64,000 nucleotides of DNA from Bacteroidaceae bacterium (GTDB taxonomy: Bacteria > Bacteroidota > Bacteroidia > Bacteroidales > Bacteroidaceae). Below, in pieces: positions 29,189 to 37,453 of the stretch (position 1 is its first letter; every line of letters begins with the position of its first letter). Under the pieces are notes generated by a model that was given only the letters and a program-made list of their open reading frames with translations, was not told the DNA's origin and searched no databases. The stretch is from the NCBI GenBank assembly GCA_902362375.1, contig CABIVS010000015.1:1-64000 (forward strand). The letters are read 5' to 3'. A program made the position numbers and the translations under genes.

Positions 29189-29330
29189 ACAAAAATGGGC
29201 AAGAACCTTCACAGTTTCTTGCCCATTCGTTATCCTATGTTATGCATTTCGCACATCCACCTATTGAACTTATGTCACAATATTTATATCTTTCATCATT
29301 CGTTTTCTATTTTTAATTTCCCCAAATATA
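29189..29330 (-). ncRNA. Candidate minus-strand ncRNA (about 125 nt) upstream of GH78
   Basis: On the minus strand TTG (29353-29351), a 20-bp spacer and TATATTTG (29330-29323) form a promoter. The RNA would start near 29316 and end after a perfect 12-bp hairpin: arms AATGGGCAAGAA (minus-strand 29227-29216) and its complement (29205-29194), followed by a five-T run. There is no open frame of useful length. It could be an independent small RNA or an attenuated leader of GH78, whose start codon is about 430 bp further on. Confidence 0.5.
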
Positions 29331-29386
29331 CGAAATAAAAACAAGAAAGTCAATAGGGAAAGCGTGGTTATCTGAAAATAAACACG

Positions 29387-29394
29387 TAAATTTG
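29387..29394 (+). promoter_or_regulatory. -7 box for leuS
   Basis: TAAATTTG matches TAnnTTTG about 55 bp upstream of the leuS start at 29449. No T-box-like or other obvious leader structure follows. Confidence 0.55.
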
Positions 29395-29448
29395 TGCCTC
29401 GAATTAGAAATAACAGTATAAATCACTATAAATAAAAACTTTATCACT

Positions 29449-32283
29449 ATGGAGTACAATTTCAGAGAAATTGAAAAGAAGTGGCAGAAAAGGTGGGTGG
29501 AAGAGAAAACCTACCAAGTTACGGAAGAGGATTCGAAGCAAAAATTTTATGTACTAAACATGTTCCCTTATCCATCAGGAGCCGGCCTACACGTAGGACA
29601 CCCGCTGGGATATATTGCTTCCGATATTTATGCCCGTTACAAACGACTGCAAGGCTTCAATGTACTCAATCCGATGGGATATGACGCATACGGTCTGCCT
29701 GCAGAACAGTATGCCATCCAAACCGGACAGCATCCTGCAATCACTACCGTCAAAAATATCGACCGTTACCGCGAGCAGTTGGATAAGATAGGGTTCTCTT
29801 TCGACTGGAACCGTGAAATCCGTACTTGCGACCCGGAATATTATCACTGGACACAATGGGCCTTCCAAAAAATGTTCAATAGCTACTATTGCAACGATGA
29901 ACAGGAAGCCCGTCCTATCGAAGAATTGGAAAAGGCTTTTGCAATCTACGGAAACGAAGGATTAAACGCCGCTTGCAGTGAAGAAATCAGCTTTACTGCC
30001 GAAGAGTGGAATGCCAAAAGCGAAAAAGAACAGCAGGAAATCCTGATGAACTACCGTATCGCTTATCTGGGTGAAACCATGGTAAACTGGTGTGCTGAAT
30101 TAGGAACTGTATTGGCGAACGACGAAGTAGTGGACGGAGTGAGCGAACGTGGTGGTTACCCCGTTATACAAAAGAAAATGCGTCAATGGTGTCTGCGTGT
30201 ATCTGCTTACGCACAACGCCTGCTCGACGGATTAGATACAATCGACTGGACAGATTCTCTGAAAGAAACTCAAAGAAACTGGATCGGACGCTCGGAAGGT
30301 GCTGAAGTGCAATTCAAAGTAAAAGACAGTGATCTCGAATTCACCATTTTCACCACTCGCGCAGATACCATGTTCGGTGTCACCTTCATGGTATTGGCTC
30401 CGGAAAGCGAACTGGTAGCACAATTAACGACTCCTGAACAAAAAGCAGAAGTAGATGCTTACCTCGACCGTACCAAAAAACGTACGGAACGCGAACGTAT
30501 CGCCGACCGCAGTGTTACCGGTGTATTCAGCGGCTCATATGCCATCAACCCGTTCACAGGTGAAGCAGTGCCCGTCTGGATCAGCGATTACGTATTGGCC
30601 GGATACGGAACAGGTGCTATTATGGCTGTACCTGCTCATGATAGCCGCGACTATGCATTCGCCAAACATTTCGGGCTGGAAATCCGTCCGTTGGTAGAAG
30701 GTTGTGATGTAAGCGAAGAAAGTTTCGATGCCAAAGAAGGGATCGTTTGCAACTCTCCGCGTCCTGATGTCACTCCTTATTGCGATCTTTCGCTGAACGG
30801 ACTGACGATCAAAGAAGCAATAGAAACAACCAAGAAATATGTAAAAGAACATAATCTGGGCCGTGTGAAAGTGAACTACCGTCTGCGCGACGCTATCTTC
30901 TCCCGCCAGCGTTACTGGGGCGAACCGTTCCCTGTTTACTACAAAGACGGAATGCCTTACATGATCGACGAAAGCTGTCTGCCACTGGAACTTCCGGAAG
31001 TAGCTAAATTCCTGCCTACCGAAACAGGTGAACCTCCATTGGGACACGCTACCAAATGGGCTTGGGACACAGTAAACAAATGTGTAGTAGAAAATGAGAA
31101 GATTGACAATGTAACCGTCTTCCCGCTGGAACTGAACACCATGCCGGGATTCGCCGGTTCTTCGGCATATTATCTCCGTTACATGGACCCACGTAATCAT
31201 AAAGCATTGGTTGATCCGAAAATCGATCAGTACTGGAAGAATGTAGACCTTTATGTAGGTGGTACCGAACATGCTACCGGACACTTGATCTACTCTCGTT
31301 TCTGGAATAAATTCCTGCACGATGTAGGTGTATCTATCATGGAAGAACCATTCCAGAAGTTAGTAAACCAGGGAATGATTCAAGGTCGCAGTAACTTTGT
31401 ATATCGTATCAAAGACACCAATACTTTCGTTTCGCTGAACCTGAAAGATCAGTACGAAGTTACTCCTATTCACGTAGACGTAAATATCGTATCTAATGAT
31501 ATTTTGGATCTGGAAGCATTCAAGGCATGGCGTCCTGAATACAAAACGGCCGAGTTTATCCTCGAAGACGGAAAATACGTTTGCGGATGGGCAGTTGAAA
31601 AGATGAGTAAATCCATGTTCAATGTTGTCAATCCGGATATGATTGTTGAAAAATACGGTGCAGACACACTTCGTATGTACGAAATGTTCCTCGGCCCGGT
31701 AGAACAATCCAAACCGTGGGATACCAACGGAATTGACGGTGTACACCGTTTTATCCGCAAATTCTGGTCGCTGTTCTACAGCCGTACAGACGAATATCTG
31801 GTAACGGACGAACCTGCAACGAAAGAAGAATTGAAGAGCCTTCATAAATTGATTAAGAAGGTGACAGGTGATATTGAACAGTTCTCTTACAATACATCTA
31901 TCAGCGCATTCATGATTTGTGTAAACGAACTCTTCAACCTGAAATGCAGCAAAAAAGAGATTCTGGAACAGCTCATTATCACTCTTGCACCTTTCGCTCC
32001 GCATGTTAGCGAAGAGCTGTGGGATGTACTGGGACACGAAACTTCCGTATGCGACGCCCAATGGCCTGCATACAACGAAGAATATCTGAAAGAAGACACT
32101 ATCAACTATACCATCTCTTTCAACGGAAAGGCACGTTTCAATATGGAATTTGCAGCAGATGAAGCTTCGGACGCTATCCAGGCGGCAGTATTAGCCGACG
32201 AACGTTCACAGAAGTGGATGGATGGCAAGACTCCGAAGAAAGTCATAGTCGTTCCGAAAAAGATTGTAAACGTTGTTGTTTAA
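29449..32283 (+). CDS. leuS: Leucyl-tRNA synthetase
   Basis: A 944-residue class Ia aminoacyl-tRNA synthetase that charges tRNA-Leu in the cytosol. The HIGH-type motif is [16 protein letters not shown] near residue 45 and the KMSKS motif is in [13 protein letters not shown]. The CP1 editing domain includes [10 protein letters not shown] and [16 protein letters not shown], with the conserved Asp of the editing site. The length is in the upper range for the family, as usual in Bacteroidetes. It has a single-gene layout with its own -7 box and is followed by a large inverted repeat. Confidence 0.98.
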   Translation: MEYNFREIEKKWQKRWVEEKTYQVTEEDSKQKFYVLNMFPYPSGAGLHVGHPLGYIASDIYARYKRLQGFNVLNPMGYDAYGLPAEQYAIQTGQHPAITTVKNIDRYREQLDKIGFSFDWNREIRTCDPEYYHWTQWAFQKMFNSYYCNDEQEARPIEELEKAFAIYGNEGLNAACSEEISFTAEEWNAKSEKEQQEILMNYRIAYLGETMVNWCAELGTVLANDEVVDGVSERGGYPVIQKKMRQWCLRVSAYAQRLLDGLDTIDWTDSLKETQRNWIGRSEGAEVQFKVKDSDLEFTIFTTRADTMFGVTFMVLAPESELVAQLTTPEQKAEVDAYLDRTKKRTERERIADRSVTGVFSGSYAINPFTGEAVPVWISDYVLAGYGTGAIMAVPAHDSRDYAFAKHFGLEIRPLVEGCDVSEESFDAKEGIVCNSPRPDVTPYCDLSLNGLTIKEAIETTKKYVKEHNLGRVKVNYRLRDAIFSRQRYWGEPFPVYYKDGMPYMIDESCLPLELPEVAKFLPTETGEPPLGHATKWAWDTVNKCVVENEKIDNVTVFPLELNTMPGFAGSSAYYLRYMDPRNHKALVDPKIDQYWKNVDLYVGGTEHATGHLIYSRFWNKFLHDVGVSIMEEPFQKLVNQGMIQGRSNFVYRIKDTNTFVSLNLKDQYEVTPIHVDVNIVSNDILDLEAFKAWRPEYKTAEFILEDGKYVCGWAVEKMSKSMFNVVNPDMIVEKYGADTLRMYEMFLGPVEQSKPWDTNGIDGVHRFIRKFWSLFYSRTDEYLVTDEPATKEELKSLHKLIKKVTGDIEQFSYNTSISAFMICVNELFNLKCSKKEILEQLIITLAPFAPHVSEELWDVLGHETSVCDAQWPAYNEEYLKEDTINYTISFNGKARFNMEFAADEASDAIQAAVLADERSQKWMDGKTPKKVIVVPKKIVNVVV

Positions 32284-32290
32284 AAACAAA

Positions 32291-32370
32291 TTAGGCACGG
32301 ATTACGCGGATAACACGGTTTAGAATTTAGAGTCAATCAGAACCGTGTTATCCGCGTAATCCGTGCCTAA
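32291..32370. repeat. Perfect 30-bp inverted repeat after leuS
   Basis: Bases 32291-32320 are exactly complementary to 32341-32370, separated by a 20-bp spacer. The arms are built from repeated CACGGATTAC / GCGGATAACAC units. No T-run follows on either strand, so it is not a standard intrinsic terminator, although an RNA hairpin of this strength could still block exonuclease or polymerase. It begins only 8 bp after the leuS stop, and its right arm reaches into the leader of the next gene. Confidence 0.9.
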
Positions 32371-32386
32371 CATAATTATAAATCCT

Positions 32387-33304
32387 ATGCATAAACTAAC
32401 AAAAGCGGAAGTAATGAGAGAAGTGAAAGATTATATCTACATCACTCTCGGATTGATAAGCTATTCTTTGGGATGGGCTGCATTCCTGTTACCTTATCAG
32501 ATAACTACCGGAGGAACTACCGGTATCGGGGCTATTATATATTATGCAACAGGATTTCCAATCCAATGGTCATACTTCATCATAAATGCAGTGCTGATGA
32601 CATTTGCCATCCGGATATTGGGCCCGCGATTCAGCATAAAGACTACCTATGCTATTTTTGTGTTGACCTTCTTGCTTTGGCTTTTTCAGTTAATAGTAAA
32701 TAACTACGTTGTAGCTCCGGATATGACGCCTGACGGCAAACCGTTGCTGCTCGGTGCAGGACAAGACTTCATGGCTTGTATTATCGGTGCGGCCATGTGT
32801 GGTGTAGGTTTGGGCATCACTTTCAACTACAACGGAAGTACGGGTGGAACAGATATTATCGCTGCTGTTGTTAATAAATACAGAGATGTATCACTCGGAC
32901 GAATGATTATGATCTGTGATGTATTCATTATCGGTTCCTGTTATTTTATATTCCATGATTGGCGCCGGGTTATCTTCGGCTTCGTCACCCTGTTCATTAT
33001 CGGTGTCGTACTCGACTGGATTATCAACAGTGCCCGTCAATCGGTTCAATTTTTCATCTTCTCCAAGAAATATGACGAAATAGCCGACCATATTATTAGA
33101 GATACCAACCGCGGAGTAACCATACTCGACGGTACGGGATGGTACAGTAAAAACAACGTGAAGGTGCTGGTAGTGCTTGCCAAAAAGCGTCAGTCACTCG
33201 AAATCTTCCGTTTGGTAAAACGTATTGATCCGAACGCATTCATTTCGCAAAGCTCCGTAATCGGTGTGTATGGTGAAGGATTTGATAAACTCAAAGTAAA
33301 ATAA
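32387..33304 (+). CDS. YitT-family membrane protein (DUF161/DUF2179)
   Basis: A 305-residue inner-membrane protein. I take ATG 32387 (MHKLTKAEV) as start; an upstream in-frame ATG at 32363 lies inside the inverted repeat and adds residues unlike the family. About five transmembrane helices (LGLISYSLGWAAFLLP; FPIQWSYFIINAVLM) precede a soluble C-terminal DUF2179 domain (ADHIIRDTNRGVTILDGTGWY). GITFNYNGSTGGTDI is the typical family motif. The molecular function of YitT proteins is not established. It probably uses its own promoter or reads through from leuS. Confidence 0.88.
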   Translation: MHKLTKAEVMREVKDYIYITLGLISYSLGWAAFLLPYQITTGGTTGIGAIIYYATGFPIQWSYFIINAVLMTFAIRILGPRFSIKTTYAIFVLTFLLWLFQLIVNNYVVAPDMTPDGKPLLLGAGQDFMACIIGAAMCGVGLGITFNYNGSTGGTDIIAAVVNKYRDVSLGRMIMICDVFIIGSCYFIFHDWRRVIFGFVTLFIIGVVLDWIINSARQSVQFFIFSKKYDEIADHIIRDTNRGVTILDGTGWYSKNNVKVLVVLAKKRQSLEIFRLVKRIDPNAFISQSSVIGVYGEGFDKLKVK

Positions 33305-33348
33305 CCGGTTGATAAGTATTGAACAACTCTGTTAAAACAAAAAATAAA

Positions 33349-33933
33349 ATGATGAAACGCAAACTTGTATTTGCTACCAATAATGCTCATAAACTGGAAG
33401 AAGTTGCTGCTATACTGGGAGACAAAGTAGAATTGCTAAGTCTCAATGATATCGGTTGCCAGACCGACATTCCCGAAACAGCTGAAACACTGGAAGGAAA
33501 TGCGCTATTAAAATCCTCCTTTATTTATAAGAATTACGGCTTGGATTGCTTTGCCGATGATACGGGACTGGAAGTAGAAGCCTTGAACGGAGCTCCGGGA
33601 GTCTATTCCGCCCGTTATGCAGGAGGTGAAGGACATGACGCTCAAGCCAATATGCTTAAACTTCTTCATGAACTGGAAGGAAAGGAAAACCGTAAAGCGC
33701 AATTCCGCACTGCTATTTCACTCATCTTAGATGGAAAGGAGTATCTCTTCGAAGGAGTGATAAAAGGCGAAATAATCAAAGAAAAACGGGGTGATTCCGG
33801 ATTCGGTTACGATCCTGTATTCAGACCGAATGGTTATGATAAAACTTTCGCAGAACTGGGAAACGATATTAAAAATAAAATCAGTCACCGGGCATTAGCT
33901 GTAGAGAAACTTTGCGAGTTTCTGCAACGCTGA
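33349..33933 (+). CDS. rdgB: Non-canonical purine NTP pyrophosphatase (RdgB/HAM1)
   Basis: A 194-residue house-cleaning enzyme that hydrolyses dITP, XTP and ITP to the monophosphates. Start placed at ATG 33349 ([12 protein letters not shown]); the longer frame from 33319 adds a non-conserved tail. Family motifs: [36 protein letters not shown] split around residues 70-92, and [11 protein letters not shown]. It starts 44 bp after the YitT-like gene, so cotranscription is likely. Confidence 0.95.
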   Translation: MMKRKLVFATNNAHKLEEVAAILGDKVELLSLNDIGCQTDIPETAETLEGNALLKSSFIYKNYGLDCFADDTGLEVEALNGAPGVYSARYAGGEGHDAQANMLKLLHELEGKENRKAQFRTAISLILDGKEYLFEGVIKGEIIKEKRGDSGFGYDPVFRPNGYDKTFAELGNDIKNKISHRALAVEKLCEFLQR

Positions 33934-34098
33934 TTATTCTGACTATCGTTTCGTCCAATTTATTACTCTGACATCATTGAATCCATCAACAGTCGATTCG
34001 AGTTTTGTGTATTTCTTAACTATATGATACAGAGTTTCATAAAAGAAATATTGCTTACTTCCAAAGAAAATTATTACTTTGCAGAAAAATAAAACGCA

Positions 34099-34941
34099 AT
34101 GAAGAAAGTTACATTATTTACTCTACTGACGTTACTATTATGTACTTCATGTGTAACGAAAAAGAAGTTTATGCTCGCAGAAATGGCAGCTACCACAAGC
34201 AAAGATAGTTTACAAAGACTATTGACCGACTGCCGTAACACAGGCGACCAGATGTCAGCACAAATCAAGAGACTGTTGCGTGATACAACTCAAATGGGAA
34301 ACAGTATCCGTCAGTATCAAAGTATGTTGAATGTGAACATGACTGAACAGGAAAAACTGAACGCCCTGTTAAGCCAGAAGAAAAATGAGCTTAGCGAAAG
34401 AGAACGCACTATCAACGAGCTGCAGGATATGATTAATGCTCAAAATGATAAAGTGCAGAAACTATTGAGCAGCGTGAAAGATGCATTGCTGGGCTTTAGC
34501 ACCGACGAACTGACCATCCGTGAGAAAGATGGGAAAGTGTATGTAGCCATGTCGGATAAATTACTGTTCGAATCAGGAAGTGCCCGCCTGGATAAGCGCG
34601 GTGAAGAAGCTCTTGGCAAACTAGCCGAAGTGTTGAACAAGCAGACAGACATTGATGTGTTTATTGAGGGACATACCGACAACAAGCCTATCAACACGGT
34701 GCAGTTTAAAGACAACTGGGATTTGAGTGTGATTCGTGCTACTTCTGTTGTTCGCATCCTGATTAAGAACTATCATGTGAATCCTCTGCAGATACAACCC
34801 AGCGGCCGTGGTGAATATATGCCTGTTGCCGATAATGAAACAGCAGAAGGCAGAAGCAAAAACCGCCGTACGGAGATTATCATGGCTCCGAAGCTGGATA
34901 AGTTATTTCAGATGTTGCAGACTTCGGAAGAGGCTAAATAA
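34099..34941 (+). CDS. OmpA-family lipoprotein with coiled coil
   Basis: A 280-residue outer-membrane lipoprotein. The lipobox ends CTSC (Cys18). Residues about 30-135 are predicted coiled coil (NALLSQKKNELSERERTINE). The C-terminal OmpA-like peptidoglycan-binding domain (about 150-265) has LLFESGSARL, EGHTDNKPI and the terminal GRSKNRRTEI. It probably tethers the outer membrane to peptidoglycan. It is followed by a strong bidirectional hairpin. Confidence 0.92.
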   Translation: MKKVTLFTLLTLLLCTSCVTKKKFMLAEMAATTSKDSLQRLLTDCRNTGDQMSAQIKRLLRDTTQMGNSIRQYQSMLNVNMTEQEKLNALLSQKKNELSERERTINELQDMINAQNDKVQKLLSSVKDALLGFSTDELTIREKDGKVYVAMSDKLLFESGSARLDKRGEEALGKLAEVLNKQTDIDVFIEGHTDNKPINTVQFKDNWDLSVIRATSVVRILIKNYHVNPLQIQPSGRGEYMPVADNETAEGRSKNRRTEIIMAPKLDKLFQMLQTSEEAK

Positions 34942-34957
34942 ATGAATCTTATTAGAT

Positions 34958-35004
34958 ATAAAAATCGAGCATCTCATGTTAATTCTGAAATGCTCGATTT
35001 TTAT
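34958..35004. terminator. Bidirectional intrinsic terminator between ompA-like and nadA
   Basis: A perfect 15-bp stem (34958-34972 with 34990-35004) around a 17-base loop. The outer part is A-rich on the left and T-rich on the right, so it reads as stem plus U-tract for both converging genes. Confidence 0.85.
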
Positions 35005-35092
35005 TATACCCATATTGATACAATTAACAATTCTCTATATAGTTATTAACCGAATACTTTCAATCCAATTACTAGAACTGTTTTAAAACAAA

Positions 35093-36031
35093 TTACAATC
35101 CTAATTTAGCCGAAATCTCCAGCATCCGCTGGATCGGCTTCACTGCTTTCTCTGCCACTTCAGGATCTACCGTTATTTCCGGTGACTCATTCTTCAGACA
35201 CTCATACAGCTTCTCTAACGTATTCAATCGCATGAAGCTACACTCGTTACATCCGCACGTACTATCATTCGGTGGAGCAGGAATAAACGTAGTCTGCGGA
35301 CACTTCTTCTGCATCTCATGCAAGATACCCGATTCGGTAGCCACAATATATGTATTTTCAGGATGATTCACTGCGTACTTCAACAGGGCGGCTGTAGAAC
35401 CTACCACATCAGCCAGTTTCAAGACCGTACTCTTACATTCGGGATGTGCCAACACCAATGCTTCGGGATGCTGTGCTTTCAGTTCCACAATCTTTTCAAC
35501 CGAAAACTGTTCGTGCACATGACAGGCTCCGTCCCAAAGCAACATATTCCGGTTCGTAACCGAGTTAATATAATTCCCCAGATTCCGATCCGGACCAAAG
35601 ATTATTTTCTCATCTTTGGGGAAGCTTTCCACAATCTGCTTTGCATTAGTGGAAGTCACCACTACATCTGTTACCGCTTTCACGGCAGCCGTCGTATTGA
35701 CGTACGAAATAACCGTGTATCCGGGGTGCTCTTTGACAAACTGCGCAAACTTATCTGCCGGACAACTGTCCGCCAACGAACAACCTGCATTCATGTCAGG
35801 CACCAGCACTTTCTTGTTCGGACAAAGCACTTTCGCCGTTTCACCCATAAAGTGAACACCGCACATCACAATAATGTCCGCTTCCGTCTTGGCCGCCCAT
35901 TGAGCCAATGCCAAACTGTCGCCGACGTAATCAGCGATGTCCTGTATCTCACCCTTCTGGTAGTAATGCCCCAGAATGATTGCATTCTTTTCTTTCTTCA
36001 GCTCGTTAATAGTCTTTATGAGTTCATTCAT
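35093..36031 (-). CDS. nadA: Quinolinate synthase A
   Basis: A 312-residue cytosolic [4Fe-4S] enzyme that condenses iminoaspartate with dihydroxyacetone phosphate to quinolinate in NAD synthesis. The family motifs AIILGHYYQKGEIQDIADY and VMCGVHFMGETAKVL are present. Cluster ligands are expected at C84 (DMNAGCSLAD), C170 (WDGACHVHEQF) and within CGCNEC (259-264). Length agrees with the bacterial family. nadB and nadC are not next to it in this window. Confidence 0.97.
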   Translation of the reverse strand: MNELIKTINELKKEKNAIILGHYYQKGEIQDIADYVGDSLALAQWAAKTEADIIVMCGVHFMGETAKVLCPNKKVLVPDMNAGCSLADSCPADKFAQFVKEHPGYTVISYVNTTAAVKAVTDVVVTSTNAKQIVESFPKDEKIIFGPDRNLGNYINSVTNRNMLLWDGACHVHEQFSVEKIVELKAQHPEALVLAHPECKSTVLKLADVVGSTAALLKYAVNHPENTYIVATESGILHEMQKKCPQTTFIPAPPNDSTCGCNECSFMRLNTLEKLYECLKNESPEITVDPEVAEKAVKPIQRMLEISAKLGL

Positions 36032-36521
36032 AATAATATTCTTATTTCTTTCTTTTTAAAAAAAATCCTTTGTTAATAATGATAGCCTGTTAATAGTGTT
36101 AGCAAATAAATCCGTTTTTTCTTGCCGGATAAGTTATTAGTCCATGCTTCTGCTTTATGAGTCCGTTATGAACGGGAAAAAAGAAGAAGATATCCTATCT
36201 ATTCACTTCATTATCAATGAGAGTACCGGCAATAGACAGTTTGCTATTAACTCCCTGTTGATAAAGTGCAAAGTTAAAAACTTTATGGATATAAACAGAT
36301 AGATAAGTGCTGAAAAATATGTTTATGTCTGCATGGAAAGTTTTGATTTTATTTTTTGGAATGTTCATAACGAGTACCTCATATATCTTCTTTTGAATAA
36401 TGCAAGAATTATTTTTCAAAATCTTTGCCGATAGTTTTGACAGGTTTTAAACCGTTATCAACACCTCTGTTAACAGAAAAGAATTACCTTTGTAGCAAGA
36501 ACGTAATAAAAGAAAAGACGT
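36032..36521. other. AT-rich 490-bp intergenic region with DnaA-box-like 9-mers
   Basis: Between divergent nadA and the SpoU methylase. TGTTAATAA at 36071-36079, TGTTAATAG at 36088-36096, TGTTGATAA at 36256-36264 and TTATCAACA at 36455-36463 resemble one another and loosely resemble DnaA boxes on both strands. A 74-codon minus-strand frame here (36195-36419) has no signs of being a gene. The methylase -7 box TACCTTTG is at 36485-36492. Confidence 0.4.
36485..36492 (+). promoter_or_regulatory. -7 box for the SpoU methylase gene
   Basis: TACCTTTG matches TAnnTTTG and leaves a roughly 25-base leader before the start codon at 36522. Confidence 0.6.
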
Positions 36522-37049
36522 ATGCGTAAACTGAAAATAACAGAGCTGAACCGTATTAGTGCCGAAGAATTCAAACAGGTTGAAAAACTGCCTCTGGTAG
36601 TAGTGCTGGACGATATTCGTAGTTTGCACAATATAGGTTCTGTGTTCCGCACTTCGGATGCTTTCCGCATTGAGTGCATCTATCTCTGTGGTATAACAGC
36701 CACTCCTCCACATCCTGAAATGCATAAGACAGCTTTAGGAGCAGAGTTCACTGTTGACTGGAAGTATGTTAATAACGCTGTTGAAGCTGTTGATAACCTC
36801 CGAAAAGAGGGATATATCGTTTATTCCGTAGAGCAGGCAGAAGGAAGTATCATGTTGGATGAACTTCAGTTAGATAAAACCAAGAAGTATGCTATCGTGA
36901 TGGGAAATGAGGTTAAGGGAGTGCAGCAAGAGGTTATTAACCATTCGGACGGTTGTATAGAGATTCCTCAATATGGTACGAAGCACTCGTTGAATGTTTC
37001 TGTAACTACCGGTATTGTAATTTGGGATTTGTTCAAAAAGCTACGTTAA
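36522..37049 (+). CDS. TrmH/SpoU-family RNA 2'-O-methyltransferase
   Basis: A 175-residue SPOUT-fold methylase acting on tRNA or rRNA ribose with S-adenosylmethionine. Three family motifs are visible: HNIGSVFRTSDAF (motif 1, with the catalytic Arg), YAIVMGNEVKGV (motif 2) and IPQYGTKHSLNVSVTTGI (motif 3, trefoil knot). It lacks the N-terminal substrate-binding domain found in RlmB, so it resembles the short TrmH-like branch. The target nucleotide cannot be inferred. Confidence 0.93.
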   Translation: MRKLKITELNRISAEEFKQVEKLPLVVVLDDIRSLHNIGSVFRTSDAFRIECIYLCGITATPPHPEMHKTALGAEFTVDWKYVNNAVEAVDNLRKEGYIVYSVEQAEGSIMLDELQLDKTKKYAIVMGNEVKGVQQEVINHSDGCIEIPQYGTKHSLNVSVTTGIVIWDLFKKLR

Positions 37050-37170
37050 TGGCTTAAAACTTCATTGGTTAATAAGTAGTTTATAACTGGTTTATATCAT
37101 AGTTAATAGACTAATAATCAATAGGTATTTGATTGTTCATAAGTATAGAATCCAAGTGATGTGATTATAC

Positions 37171-37320
37171 TCTTTGCAGGATATATAGATGCTGTTTACA
37201 GGGGATATATATCCTGCGTATTGGACATATATGCGCTGTACGTTGGACATATAGTTCCTGCAAGTAGCATCTATAGCTCTTGTATATTGCTTATATACGT
37301 CTTGTAAAAGCAGGATAAAT
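37171..37320. repeat. Nested inverted and direct repeats in the methylase-GH27 gap
   Basis: Within the 404-bp gap 37050-37453: GCAGGATATAT (37176-37186) pairs perfectly with 37207-37217; TATAGATGCT (37184-37193) pairs perfectly with 37266-37275; TTGGACATATA is directly repeated at 37221-37231 and 37243-37253 (period 22). The segment could fold into alternative structures or bind a dimeric protein. No gene is visible. The flanks carry several GTTAATAA-like sequences. Confidence 0.65.
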
Positions 37321-37453
37321 GTTGGTAAGTCTGGAATAAGAAAGGTTATAACCAGACTCTATTAACCAGAGTTAATAAAGTCGGTTAATAAGTATCGAAT
37401 GTGTAATTCAGATCTGTTAGTTTGTCTTTATCTGCAAATCATATCAAATCGTT

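Noticed and set aside
30535..31320. 261-codon minus-strand frame inside leuS
   Set aside because: A shadow of the highly conserved synthetase reading frame.
35318..36076. 252-codon plus-strand frame inside nadA
   Set aside because: Antisense shadow rich in His/Cys/Arg, without domain features.
36195..36419. 74-codon minus-strand frame between nadA and the methylase
   Set aside because: No ribosome-binding site, no family resemblance, and it lies in AT-rich repeat-containing DNA.
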